A stretch of DNA of 64,000 bases, taken from NCBI RefSeq assembly GCF_026151205.1, contig NC_087076.1, positions 9,276,902 to 9,340,901 of the forward strand, written 5' to 3'. The notes under the pieces were generated by a model. It was not told the origin of the DNA. It worked only from the letters and a program-made list of their open reading frames with translations, and did not search any database. The position numbers and the translations under genes were made by a program. The stretch's first letter is position 1. Every line of letters begins with the position of its first letter. This stretch comes from Bolinopsis microptera. Taxonomy: Eukaryota; Ctenophora; Tentaculata; Lobata; Bolinopsidae. This document shows, piece by piece, positions 34,701-48,300 of the stretch.

Positions 34701-37700
34701 CCCTTTCCCGGGATTTCTATTTAGTTAATTTTTATAGCCGGGTTTTTCCGGTATTGGGTTTTGGGTGATTTTAGCCATTCCGCCTAGAGGGTTAAAGGGA
34801 AAAAATACCCCATGAGGGGGACAGCGAAAAAAACATGGACATGGGAGTTCCCGGTTTGGGGATGAGGGGGCCCCTGTTCTGTTATTGTTGGGGTGGAAAT
34901 CTGTGGAGTAATTCCACGTAGCGCAGTTGCCAAATTTCAGGCTCCGTAGGGCCCTCCCGAAAGGAATATTTTCTGGTTAGTAGATTTGCAGTCCAAATCC
35001 AGGTTTCTATCAGGATTTTGGGGTTTTTGAATGGGAAAAGGGCTTTGCCGTATAGGGCAGGGAGTTTGCCACTTTGTTGGGGCGCCCAGGGCAGGTGGGA
35101 TTAATTTTTCACCATTTTTTAATTTAAAAATTTCCATTTTAAATTAAATTTTTGTAAACCGGAATTTTTAAAATAGTTAATTTTTTGAAGTTTAAACCCC
35201 TGTAAAGGGAATTTATAAAAAGTGTACATGGGCCGTAAATGTATAAAAAGTGTAATGCCTTTACCCTTTTACAATTTTACCTTTTATTTTTTTTGAACCA
35301 GGAGTTACTTGCCCGGTAGATGGGAAAAATGGAGTTGGGAAAAAGTTGCCTTAATTCTTTTTGACAGATTCCCCTCGTTCAGTTAAAGGGAAAGATAATT
35401 GCAAAAAAGGGGGGGTTTGCTCGGCGTAATCGGGAAATTTTTTATCAGGAAAAAGTTTGCCCGAAAATTTTTACTGTGCGGGAAACCCCCAAACCCCGGA
35501 AAAGTTGAATGTTTAAATTTTATAGGTGCAAAAATAAATATATTTTTAAAAAGATAAGTCTTAAAAAAGCGTGAAACGAAAATTGTTTTACAAAATTGAG
35601 GGCTTTGAGAGTTTAAACCGTGGTAACGAGGGTTTTCAGAATCTATTAAATTTCTGGGTATATCCCTGAGGAGGCAAATGAGAAGGTAAGGGCCCTTTTT
35701 TGTTTTCGACCTTTTTTTCCTTTTGCCATGTTTAGCTCCCATCCTTTCCCCCTCCCGCGGCTCTCCTTTTAAACTGTTCCTCTGCGTTGCTCCGAGGGTT
35801 TGGGACCTTGTATCTGACATGTTAAAATTGTACTGTGTTCTTCCCTTTACCCCTTAAAACCAGGGGTTTTCTTGAGGGTTTCCAATTTTGTTACCAGGGT
35901 TTCCAGGGGTTACCAATCTGGGTTAACCCGGGTTACCAATGTGATACCCCCTCAAGCTACATCCTTTTTTTGTTCCCCAGTTTACTGGCATTCACAACTC
36001 AAAAACTTTTCAAAAAAGCAAAAGAAGGGAAATGAAGCCAAAGTGATTAAAGGTCTTTTTTTAAAACCGGGAAAACCCAAAACAGGCACAATTTTTTGGG
36101 AAAATCTTTTTTTTGAATAATTATAATGAAATCCCTAAAAAAGAAAAATACAATTATTTAATTTAGGAGATGTTTAAAGCATTTTAAAAAGTTAAAATAA
36201 AACGATGAGGGAGTAGTTTTTATACATTTAAAATCTTCATTAAGTTGTTTTTAAATTTTATGCATTTATAAATATACATATTCAAATTTTTATTTATTTC
36301 TATGCAGTTTTAATTTAAATTCCCTAATGTTATGACAACCAAAATTGAAAGGGTTTGGGGAAATTTTTTTTTTTAATTTTTCTTTTCGAACAAGAAAAAC
36401 ACAATTTTTGGGAATATTTTTTACTAAGTTAATGTTTTAGCAAAAATTAAAAAAAAGTTCGGTATTTTAAAATTAATGAACTCTTTTGCATCTTTAAAAA
36501 AGTTTAGGGTTTTTTGGGTTCTCTAAAAAAATTTGTTTTTTCCCCAAAAAAACAAGTTTTCTCAATCGGGTTTTTCTTTTAATTTAAACAGTTTCCGCTC
36601 CCGCAAGTTTTTTTAACCAGGGTTCCAAAACCAACCCCAAAAAAATTTTTTGGGGTTTCCCCTTTTGGGTCTGGAGTTTTGTTCCCTGGTTCCCCGCCTT
36701 ATCCTTTGTGTATCTGTAGTCTTTTTCCAAAAAAATTTTAAAACCCTGGATTTCCTTTGGCCCCTTCATTTCTCTCGATTCGGAAACAGGGTCCACATCG
36801 TACAAATTTTTCTGTCTTTATGATGAGGGCCTTTAAAATTTTGACCCCCCACTCATCTCCCTGCCATTTCTCCAAATCCCCGGGGGGCCCCCCCCAGGGT
36901 TTGCCATGTGTTCTTTTTACTGTTTGGTTTATGTTAGGTTTGGGGGGGACCAGGGGGCCAGGGGAGTTTGGTTTTCCTTTTTAACCCAAAGGGGGTTTCC
37001 CTTTACCCATCCCGTTTGTGTTATTGTCAGTTGATCTTGTTGGCCAGGAATAATCCTCTCAGTCTTTTCTTCCCCCCCCTATTGCCCCCCACTGGGTTTA
37101 CCCCCGTCTATACCCTCAAATGTGGGTTTCCGTACAGTTGGGCTCCAAAACCACACGCCCCCCTTTTGAGTGGGTAGTAGGTTGCCCGTCTGTAAAGTGC
37201 ATTAAATTTGCTGTTTAAAAATTTCCCCCTTTTTTGAAAAGGGGGGTTTTTTAAAAAGGGAAACTGACCTGATCCTTTCCCCCCCCAGTATGTGGGGTTT
37301 ACCCCAAAGGCGGGTAATTGTTGACCAATGGGGGGAATCTACCCAAACATTCCACCCTTATCCCCAAAAAGATAAACACAGTGTTTTCCCACGCCCCGTA
37401 TCCTTCAGAGTTCAAAAAAAATGCCCTTTACGGTCATCCAGGGCAGACACCCTTTGCCCGGGCGTCCTTTCCTTTGGTTTTTTCCTTCCCCTACACCTTC
37501 ATTTTGTGTTTTACTGTGGGGGGGGAATCGCAGGGAAAAAGAGGGTTTTTTCTTTGGGGGGTTAAAGGGCCCGAGGTTTACTCTTTCATGATCAGGGTTA
37601 ACCCCTTTTAGCTTGCTGAGTGTAGGGGGTTTGAGGAGTATGTAGGGTTAGGTTCCCCAACACCCCATCATCTACACTCCCATCACTTTCACGGTGTTGG

Positions 37701-38250
37701 GGTCTGAAATCAAACCCCTCTCCGTTAAAGGAAAACCCCTTCTTTTGTTTAAAAAATCTGTTGCCCCCCATTTTAAAAAACCCGTTAAAAAAAAAACAAA
37801 CCCCCTTTTAAGGGGGTGTGGCCCCAGGAGCAGTGTTCCCAGGGGTGCCACTTTCCTACAAACCCTGGGTTTGAAACCTTTTTTTCCTATGCGGGGGTTT
37901 GGGGGTTTTAGTTTGGTTTTTGAGGTTGTCCGTGGGCGTTTTCCCGGGGCCTAAAAACACCATGTTGTGTTCCAGTTGGGGGGGGTATTTACCCGTCATC
38001 AGAGTCCTCTAGTTGGGGTAATTTGGGGGTTTCACGTTTTGTATTGTCAAATACGTCCCGGGTTTTGCTTGGGGCCGTAGAGTTGGAAACTATTGTTGGG
38101 GGGCGGCGTGCCGGGGACATTCCCCCCCAACCCAGGGCATTGCTAAACATTTGGACGTTTTTGGGTTGTTTTAAATGCTTTTAACCAACTCCAGTAGTAG
38201 TAGGAATAGTCAGGGGACTTTGCCAATCGGGTTATCATTGCTGGTCAAAT
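31780..38250. other. Homopolymer-inflated, probably unpolished assembly block
   Basis: For about 6.5 kb the base texture changes abruptly. Runs of four to nine identical A, T, G or C occur every few bases (GGGG, CCCC, AAAAAA, TTTTTTT), unlike the sequence on either side. Reading frames break constantly. Coding-like words of C2H2 zinc fingers appear across several frames (32.1-32.8 kb). I found no other gene. Any exon inside this block, including the missing 5' exon of the V-ATPase gene, could be unrecognisable. Confidence 0.75.
32170..32770 (+). pseudogene. C2H2 zinc-finger array, frames broken
   Basis: Across changing frames the + strand shows zinc-finger words: GKLNLKRH (about 32,281-32,305), FFTGKKKTF (about 32,390), HLRAHAGKKKPGFG (about 32,466-32,510), then SGEKG-like and KCDEC-like traces to about 32,720. 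The spacing fits consecutive C2H2 units joined by H-x-GxKP linkers. The frame changes fall at homopolymer runs, so this may be a real zinc-finger gene spoiled by sequence errors, not a true pseudogene. Cysteine pairs are poorly preserved, so the call is tentative. Confidence 0.4.
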
Positions 38251-38436
38251 ATTTAGATGTTACTGTGCCTAACCTAACGGTAAGTAAAACTCAAACACAA
38301 AGAATCAGATAGCAACTACTAAAATATGTTAGTGCTGCTGGAAATACTGTAGCTACTAACCCACAGTGTTATTAATACAACATCCGGGCAGGTCCCCTGG
38401 GCTGGGTAAATAATACTCCGTAGTGTAAGTTCCTGC

Positions 38437-38525
38437 TTATTGTACAATCTATGACGTACAATCTATGACGTACAATCTATGCGTACAATCTATGACGTAC
38501 AATCTGTACGTAGAATGTTGATTTA
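38437..38525 (+). repeat. 14-bp tandem repeat (GACGTACAATCTAT)
   Basis: About five to six imperfect units of GACGTACAATCTAT, with related ATGACGTAGAAT words continuing to about 38,555. It lies at the edge where sequence quality returns to normal. Confidence 0.8.
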
Positions 38526-39350
38526 TGTTTGATTAATCTATATGACGTAGAATACGTGATTTATCTATTCAACTTCATTAGAACATTATCATCACTGAGT
38601 CTATTCAGAAAAAAATCAGAAATTTTCTTGAAAGAATCATCAAATGAGACTATGAGACTCAATAACACTACACGACTTAACCAGATAGTTGTACAAACGT
38701 AAAGCAGTAAAGCTATCCTTAAACCCAAACAAACCCATCCAGCTGAAACAAAACTAATGTTGGATATCATCATGTGAATATGATAATCCTTATCCCCTCC
38801 CTTATCAGCAATATCCCTCGTGGGTTGTATCAGATTACTTTACCTGTCTCTTTATCTTCTAAGTCGAAGGTCTAACTCACGACTTGTGGGATATTTTGAT
38901 CGCACTTCCGTCCAAAGAAATGACTTGAAATTCGTGATACAAATTATTTGCAATGACTGGTGTGTTTCGTGGAGGGCTGCCAAATCAACTTATAACGATA
39001 AGGAAATATTTGTACCGAAGAAAATTCTTAGTATTACAAATACTTCGTATAGTATTACGAATACTTAGAAACCTAGAATTAGCTTGAACAATTTTTTTGT
39101 GACTTAGCTTTACCGGGCATCTACATTTGATATTAATTGATAAATACAACGAAATAGATGCTACTATACGATACCAATACTGAATACTGACTTTTCATTA
39201 ATATCCCGTCTGGCATTGCACTTCGGTTATTGGTTTTCGTGTTCGGTTATATATTATGTGTGCATACCAAATGCATCTAAGGTCTATACTAACTATTTAA
39301 ATTCCGAATTATCATGTTAGACATTTATCTGACAAATCAATATTTTCTAG
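38526..39350. other. Upstream part of the V-ATPase F gene, nothing coding recognised
   Basis: Ordinary AT-rich sequence. The expected 5' exon of V-ATPase F (roughly the first 43 residues, with a GDEDTVTGF-type segment) is not visible here or in the damaged block before it. Confidence 0.5.
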
Positions 39351-42300
39351 ATACTACTATTGGAGACATAGAGTCCCATTTGAAGAGACTGCTCGCTAGA
39401 AAAGACATCGGAATTGTTCTTATTAACCAGCACGTAAGTTTGAGAATTATATTATTTAAATTTCTCCTCCGTTATTTGTGAATTATCTGTGGCACTCAAA
39501 ACTTTGGTAACTTGCACAAATGGTGCATGGTTTGTTGCATAACCTTAGCAAACTTATACAAAGATACATCATGGTATTTGATGATCATACTGATATCTAG
39601 TGCAGCAGCAATACTATCGTGTAATTTGTAAACTGTTAGCGCAGCTCCGTGGCATCTTCATTGTTTTAATACTTTCAAAACTACTATATAACAAATAATT
39701 TGAGTGCTATGTAACCAGGCGGCAAATTTGAAATGGGTTATGATGGGGTCCGTAGTCCCCACACATAGTATCATGTCCTTGTTTTACTGACTACTTCAAT
39801 GAAGAACGTACATACATTTTAATAGACATGTTGTTGTTGGAAATATTTTAGGTTATAACCACGCAAGTGGTGCAAAACCATCCGAATAGCAGTACTGGCA
39901 CAGCAACAATAGAAAATAGCAGTACTGGCACAGCAACAATAGAAAATAGCAGTACTGGCACAGCAACAATAGAAAATAGTAGTACTGGCACAGCAACAAT
40001 AAAAAATGTTCTCGCACAAAATTTAAGATTGAGTGATTTGTGATAATAGAAAATGAAACATGATATCCTCGATAGATCGTTGCTCATTCATCGAACTATT
40101 AATTCAATTTTACCCACCAAAAATTGGTTCATATTGGTCAGTCCTAATTGCTTTGGGCCCTCAAAACAAGGCTCAAGTTAACCACAATGGTCACATTTAC
40201 TTACAACTTATGAACCAACATAATGATAACATACTAAAGAATGCCTAATTTTTTAGTTATCCCAGTTATTTACCAAAAACTGATTTTGGCCATGCGTTTT
40301 GATAAGAACATATTGGACACTTCTAGATGCGTTTAAACTAACCGCAGGGGGGGGGGGGGGGGGGGGGGGTGTAACCCAAAAAAACCCAACTCCTACCCAA
40401 GAAAAGGTAATACTGGGATTGGGTTTTTTTGGGTTTTTTTTGGGTTTTTTAAACAAAATTTAAACAAAATTCTAGCCATTTCATTAATTGTATTGAATGT
40501 GAATTATTTCCCACTGAGTCTTACCTACGTGTTGTTCTCATGTCTTAACTTAATAGATAGTTGACATAGTATATAAGTGTGTTTATATTGATAGTATGTT
40601 ATCACGATAGCAAACAGGATGTCTCGTTCATCGAGATATAATCCATATGAATGCACAAAGTGGAAATGTGCCAAATGCGGCAAATGTGTTCTCCTGTCAT
40701 GGAAGGAGGCTATGACGAAGGTCAAGGCAAGTCAAAGCACATGACTTAAATTACTTGACTTAAGGCGGCTTCAGAGTCCGACTCTCGATGATGTGTCTCC
40801 AAAGCTTTCTGTCCGCCATAAGCTCCTGAATCTCCCCAGTGTTCTTGAGTCCAGTGTCACTTATTAGGTTATCGACGAAGGTGAGCGGTGGTCTATCCCT
40901 CCCTAGGTTTCCAAAGGAGAAGTTGGTGTGCTGCCAGGTCATCATGTCGCTGGATGTGCCCAGCCAACCTCATTCTTCTGGCCTGTATCTTCGAAATAAC
41001 TCTTGGGAGTGATCCAAAGACCTCCTTGTTGGTGCGATGTCCCCTCCAGTCAACGTTTAGGGCCATCCGAAGCATTCTACTGTAACATCCGTCTATTCTT
41101 TTCTTCAAAGATTCTGTTATTGTCCACGTTTTCGTTCCATACAGGAAGATTGATTCAACCGTAGCTTGGACAGACGGATCTTTAAATCTCGGCACAAATT
41201 GGACCTCCATATAGCCTACATTTTGTGGTAGGCAGCCCATGCCTTGGCCTTGCGTAACCTAAAGTCGTGCTCCGTTGTACTAAAATCCTCAACTTCTTTT
41301 AAGGCATGTCCGTCCTTAGAAATTATTGTGTGTGGCTCCTCTCCTACTAAATTAACTGTAAGATCCTTGGTTTTAGACAAAAGAGATTTCCTGCCTCCTC
41401 ATCAGATGAGGCTTCTGTAGGACTGTAGCATGTGATGACAGTGAGCCTGGGCTTTCCATTAAAAGACATGGTGAGGATCCTTGCGCTGTAAGATTTTATA
41501 ACTTTATAAGACTTATAGCCTCATATGCTTTCCTCGTCAAGATGATTCCTACTCTCCCATTAGAAGCGCCAGCTGCGTTTCTCCACGCAGATGAGATCAC
41601 TGGTTGAATCCCTTTGTTCATATTTTCTATTCTGGTATTCTCAGCAATCAGCATGCACTAGTGCACTACCCGATGTTCGATTCTTGCAGGGCAAGGATGT
41701 GCAGCTTGCGTCGAGAAAATAGTTCTTCAAGTTCGATGCGTTCTCTGGCTGTTCCTATGTTAAACGTGCCAACCTGAGCAGCCCTTTTACATGATACAAT
41801 GCAATTGATGTTCATATTTTTTTGATGTTTTCTTGTTTGACTTTCTGTAGAAATAGGTTGTCGTGTTGTGGAGACCGAGTCATCAGCTTCTGTAATAGCA
41901 GCGTAATTACCCCGGCAACCACTTCCACTAGAAAAATAAGGGGCTTTAACCCTTCAGCTGTTGATAAACTTCATCTTGACTTTTCAGTTGGCTCACAATC
42001 CTGTGCAGTCCCCTGCACATTGGCAGTGGATTGTGTTCTTAACTCTTGCGCCACTAAAAGGCTAAGGGCATCCGCTTGAACAATAGCCATATTTAACTCT
42101 CACCATAATATCTTGGGTATCTTGAGCATGTAATTGCACGAACATATGCTAAACAAGACAAATGTGACACTTCCTTTTTCTACCCAACAGCATCAGTTGT
42201 AATCCTTACCCAATCGTCACCTGCTCCAGTGTGGGACTTTCCGATTTTATCCCAAAGCATAAGGAGGTTAGAGTGAGAACAGAGCTACACTTTAGCGGGG

Positions 42301-45300
42301 ACTAACCCTTCCCCTGACTACCTCGTTACCCGGTACCCCGGGCATAGGGAGCCGTATCCTGACTTCCAGAGTGTGGTCCAGTCTAGCTGGGTCATAGTAG
42401 ACTAGGTTGAACAGGGTAACAGCCAACACCTCTTTAGCTACTGTGCAATCCACAGTAAAGATTTACGAGTCTCAAAGCCTCTTTTAGACCAAGAGTTAAG
42501 GAGTCAATAGATCAAATTATTGAACTTCCAGGGCTCAATGTCTCCCGTCGACCGTCCTTCCTTTAGCCTGGACCCCCTGTCCAGTATCCAGTCTTCACCA
42601 CGCGGAGGTAGTGGCTTTCATCATGCTGTCCGATGAGTGTCTGGAAGAGGGCACCAGCAGGATACCCCTTTTCAAAGTTCGGGAGCCTGACATCAGACCA
42701 GGGCTTCCACCCAGCTTCTATCCAGCGGTGACGCCTTGGGCCACCTAAGCTTCACACAACCATTGAAAGACCACCTGCCTACGTCTGTAAAAATTTTGAT
42801 GATGCGATTATTACAGTCGAGGGTCTGATGCTGTACATTCTCAGTGTAACAGCTGACAACAGTTATCAACACTTTATGCCCTGGCTGTTTACATCCGATG
42901 CCTGTGAGCAAACTTTATGCTTTCCTGCGCATAGGCCTCCATGCAGGCATTAGAACTAATCTGTGTTCTAAGGATATGTTGGTTGGCATGGGCAAATCAA
43001 ACCGTTTCCTCGAGCTTGATGCACTCGGCAAAAGTTTGATCCCTGTAACAGTTGCCCACTCTCGCAACAAGCTTGTTATACCGCATCCGAAAGCAGAGAA
43101 ACTATTTTGAGGTAAAGATACTTCAATCCCAAGATTGTTCCAAGCTATGAAGAAGGGAGTCTCAAGGGGTAGAGAACTCATTCAAGAACACTGTAACTTT
43201 GAAGGAGAGGCTTTCAAACCATCTTCTGACGGAGCAGAGAGTGACGAAGCTGAAACAGATGATGACGAAGAGGAAGTGGAGGATATTGACTCATCAGAGG
43301 AATGGGCGAAAATAGTAACTGTGTATGGTGATGCTCTGCATCATGATACGGCTGTTGAGGTTTGCCTCAATGGAGGGCGAGATCGAATGCCATCCCAGTC
43401 AAGATTTTAGCGACTCCAGGGCCATAAACAAGCGAAGATATCACTTAATATCACATGTGATCATGCAGCTGATGGTAACTGCAAGATTCTTTCAGTTGGA
43501 GATAGAGCATGGTTTCTCGTTAAGCGGATGATCAGGAAAACGGAAACAGAGATCGTGAAGGTGAGAAGAAAGGCTTTATTCCTCTCGTACCGGTTGCGGT
43601 CAGGGTTGGGGTCATTAGTGAGTTGCGTCCCTACTAACTCAATTTGCCATGGCCATCGAAGTGAGCATTACATATGGCTGATATCATATCTGGATGGCCA
43701 ACTTCTTCTGAGCACATCAGTGAATAAAATACTGCTTTTGGGTGATATTTAAGCGATTATATCTATTGTGATGTTGTAGTTATGAACCACAACAGTGATG
43801 TTGTACTGATAATTGTTTTGCTAGGTGCCTATATGATTTCATTTCCTTCAAATAAAAAATTTGTAAAAAACCCAAAAAAACCCAACTCCTACCCTGAAAA
43901 AGGTAATACTGGGATTGGGTTTTTTTGGGTTTTTTTGGGTTACACCCGCAGGGCCGGGGAGTGACGGGGTAAACCGGCAAAAGCTTATCAGTGCAGGGCC
44001 TACTTCCAATAGAGGGTGCCCTCGATAAGAATATAAGTTTATAACTTCCTGCTCTTTTCAAATAATTATCCGATAATTTCTGCAGAAGAACTGGAATTTT
44101 CGCTAGAATAACAAAATTCTGGAGCGTTGTTAGGTGTTGTGAACTTGAGTATAAGCTCATTCAGCTCCAGCAAATTATATTATGTCATCTTAGTGTGAGT
44201 TCCAACCATAAATTGTGGTGACTCACGACCCTCGATCAGTGACGTTTGATTTATTGTACTGTGAGCAATTAGGTGATCGGGAAATTTACTAAAGCAAACA
44301 AGCGAATAGAAAGGAAAAATCATTATTAACAACATCCACACTAATATTAAATGCTGATCAGCTGATTAAGTAAGTGTGCACACCGTAAAAGGTAGAATTA
44401 GCAACTCCGTGGAACCTCCCAGCAAGACAAATTTAGACAACAAGACAATACATACCTCGTTGATAGGTCTCTGCGAAAATTGGGTGACCGACAACTGAAC
44501 CCAATTGAACCTAGTTCCCATGCAGTTAACAGGCACCCAATCAGCTTAATTGGGTGGCCAATCAGCTTAAATCCCAAAACGACAACTGAACCCAGGACAT
44601 ATCACAACTGCACTGAAATCGGAAATACGACAACTTGGGTTCAGTTGTCCGTTAGCCCGAAAATTTCTAAATTTATTGTTTCCCATTATATTATATTTAT
44701 AAATGAGTAACTTGATGAGGTAGTGAGAAGGAGAGTCGTGGGTTTGGTAATCTGAGTGGAGTTCGAGATTGGGTGATTTTATTTGATCTGCGAAGAAAGC
44801 TTTTAAGTTTCCGATTGAAATGATGGAAACACAACTTAGACCAGACCTGGTTATTTTCTCAAGGTCTGCTAAGAAAGTGTTGTGGTGGGAGTTAAAAGTA
44901 CCCTCTGAAAAACGGATCTCATGAGTACAAACTAGACCTCTACAACAGTCTACAGGCAAAGATTCGGGCAAAAGGATGGTCCTGCTTCAGTTTCAAAGTT
45001 GGCTGTTGATATTGGAGCAACAAGGAGCAAGGAAGATCATTGCTGATAGTTTCGAGTGGGCTGCTAAGAGGACTGACTTTAGAGGAAGGGAGCTGAAGAA
45101 CCAGGTGAGGGAGAGTGGGAAGGAAGCAGCGCACTATCTTAGATGTAGCTACTAAGCTACTTGTTGGAGTGGTAGTTGGAGTAAGGTATAGGGTGATTTT
45201 ACAGAGCATTCTAGAGGAGCCATTTTGGCGATATCTTGTCGCAAATTGCAAGTGAGCAAGTGCTAACATATATCTTCAAGTGGATCTCGGATCAGATGGT

Positions 45301-48300
45301 GATCCATTTGTTGGACTGCTGGTGCCTGACAAGGAGGCCGTATCGCGATTGAAAGCTTCGAAACGGTTTTAGGTTTGTGGCTGATGATCCTGCTCCAAGA
45401 GAGAAAGAGTGTGTGAGAGGGGGGAAGAAGGGGGAGGGGGAGGGGGGTGGGGGCGCGGTAGAGACAAGGCCAAGGAAGTAGGTCACATTTCTCGTGCGCG
45501 TAATGGTTTTGGCAAATGTTTGGGTTAGAGATTGTGTTAGGTAGTTAGGTTTAGTGTCGGGGTCAGAGTAAAGTTTTAGGGTTTTGCCTTCTCCGTCAGA
45601 GCCACATATATTTTCGTGTTAAGGCAGTCATGTGATCACTAACGTAGAGTGATTCATCATCGTTCCAACATGAGTGTAAATGTAATTTTCTGAAAGGATC
45701 GGTTTGGTATTATGATTAATATCCACTCGATTACTATTATTATTCATTACATGATTCCTCTTAGAAGGAATATAAGGAGTTGTCTCGCTTCCTGTCTCGT
45801 AGGCCTGTTCTGTTCATATTTTAGTCACATCAATAATTGGTCGCAGAGTACTGCAGCAACGATGGAAGTGCTTCTTGTATTGCTAGTTTCTGAACATTTT
45901 CTATGATCAAAGTTTTTTTATATCCGGTCGCGCAGCGCGTACGCGACGCGACGTACGTACGTACGTAATTTAAATTAAATAAATAATATAATTTGAATTA
46001 GATCAGCTAGAAAACACAGCCTGCAGTAGCTGTCATATCTTCATTCCTTTTATCAATTATACTTAAGCTTCGTGTCCCCAGGTAATCTGTAATCGACAGC
46101 ACTGTTAGCACGACCATTTTTTCTTTATACTCCAGTAGCAGGCAAGGGTTGAGTGTGCACTTCGCTGCATAGAGTTTTTTGCTACTGAATCGGGTTAAAT
46201 AGGTCATTGGTAACTCAAATCACCGAGGGGCACATTTTGTATCGCTAGTCCCAGTCCTACAGGGCGAAATTTCTAAATTGCCCTCAGTCGCAAATTTGGG
46301 ATTTTTGTATCTCGGCTTCTAAAAGACTTAGAGACTTGAATATTGGCTTAAAATAACCGCAATAGCCTTATTTATATACAAGTTATGAAGCAATGTAAGG
46401 TCTCAAGTGCCTAGTTTTAAAGATATTCACGAAAAACTGTTTTTTGGCTCATCGCAGCCTGAATAACCGAATTATTTTTGTATCTCGAGCTATAAATGTC
46501 GTAGAAACTTCTCCGATACTGAAAATTATTCTCAATGAGCACATTTATATAAGACTTATGAATCATTATATGCTCTAAAATGCTTATTTGTAGAGATATT
46601 AGCAAAAATCGGTAATTTTGGCTACACCAATACAAATTTGGTAATTCGTTTAGTCTTTTTGTAGCAAATTTTCACGTTACAATTTTCAAGATGCGGTTTG
46701 TGGCTATCGATAGGGCTTTATATGCTATTGTATGGTTTTGATACAATCCTTCAGCACCTGACATAGGCAATAGGGGTCACAAACCCTGAAATGTCAGGAA
46801 CTGGGTGCAGTGGCCGAGATAAATATTTGATAATTACTTGAACTCTTGACTCACATACATCTTTTTAACGGTTAGTTAGACATCTTTAACCAGTATTGAA
46901 CGTTGAGTAAAACTTCTGATCCATTTGTAGCTCAGGTGATGTGCCCCAGAACCTCACGCCTGAGTGACAGTGGGCCTTATCGATCATGAGCCGCAAATCA
47001 CAATGACTTTGGGCCTCAGAGACAAGGGCATTCGTACTCTTGGCTTAAATTGGCTCTTCGTTAGTATCATCAATCAGGTTTATAACTTCTATAGAAGTTA
47101 GATATAGATATATCTATATCTATATCAGATGATATAGATATCATCTGCCTGTCCAGTGTCCACCTGTTTCTTTGAGATTCATTATTACTTCAAGTTCAGT
47201 CATTTCGCTTCTGTTTAACTGTAGGCTTAATAAGGGACTACAGTCCAGCAATATCTCTAGATTTAGCAATATCTGGTTTCGCTACTAATTGTGTTCAGCA
47301 AGCAAGTTTGTAAGTTTTCAGTCCTACTGTCCCAAAATATTGGCCCCCAGATCACTGGTAATGCTGGAGTACTGGTAATGCACATTGCACATAGTAATGC
47401 TGATTTCTTGCTTAACATAGCTCTTTTTTAAGTTCCTTTTTCAGCAGTCTTCCCTATCATACTGGCATAAAAACAGATTCACCTCCTTTATCTCTAAATA
47501 TAATCTTGAACCTGGGCTCTACGGGTTATCGAATGTCCACCAACCTCGTGCCCCAATTATTGTCAGCCCCAGGACCTCTGGCACCTGCAACTTTGGGTCC
47601 CAGAACTTCGGGCCCAACGATACCTGTCCCTCAGTGACTCTGTGCCCCACATAATTCTAATTTATGACTCAATGTAAGTTGTAAATGCTGAGATGGACAT
47701 TCGATAACCTGTAGAGCCCAGGTTCAAGATTAAATTTAGAGATAAAGGCCAGTATGATAGGGAAGACTGCTGAAAAAGGAACTTAAAAAAGAGCTATGTT
47801 AAGCAAAAATCAGCATTACCATGTGCATTACCAGTTCTGTACTCCAGCATAACCAGTGCTCTGGAGGCCAATATTTTGGGGCATTAGGACTGAAAACTAA
47901 CAAACTTGCTTGCTGAACACCTTTACCTTAAAAGTAGCGAAACCAGATATTGCTAAATCTAGAGATATTGCTGGACTGAAGTCCCTCATTACACCTGTAC
48001 AGTTGAACAGAAGCGAAATGACTGAACTTGAAGTAATAATGAATCTCAAAGAAACAGGTGGACACTGGACAGGCAGATAATATAGAAGTTATAAACCTGA
48101 TTGATGATACTAACGAAGAGCCAATTTAAGCCAAGAGTACGAATGCCCTTGTCTCTGAGGCCCAAAGTCATTGTGATTTGCGGCTTATGATCGATAAGGC
48201 CCACTGTCACTCAGGCGTGAGGTTCTGGGGCACATCACCTGAGCTACAAATGGATCAGAAGTTTTACTCAACGTTCAATACTGGTTTAAGATGTCCAACT

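Noticed and set aside
39885-40004. Regular 30-bp repeats as a CRISPR-like array
   Set aside because: The units are head to tail with no spacers, in an animal intron.
40372-40450. AACCC-type runs as interstitial telomeric repeat
   Set aside because: The spacing (AACCCAAAAAAACCC) is not an animal telomere unit, and the segment is a two-armed foldback with a defined core.
41671-41700. tRNA-like B box (GTTCGATTC) at about 41,688
   Set aside because: No matching A box or cloverleaf; it lies inside the RTE-like relic. I saw no convincing tRNA or rRNA gene in the window.
44567-44971. 134-codon - strand ORF overlapping the MITE
   Set aside because: It includes the MITE terminal repeats and shows no similarity; probably fortuitous.
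46417-46635. 72-codon ORF that appears twice (also 48,539-48,757) as a conserved gene
   Set aside because: The two are mirror images in the foldback arms, made of AT-rich subrepeats, and have no start context or domain support.
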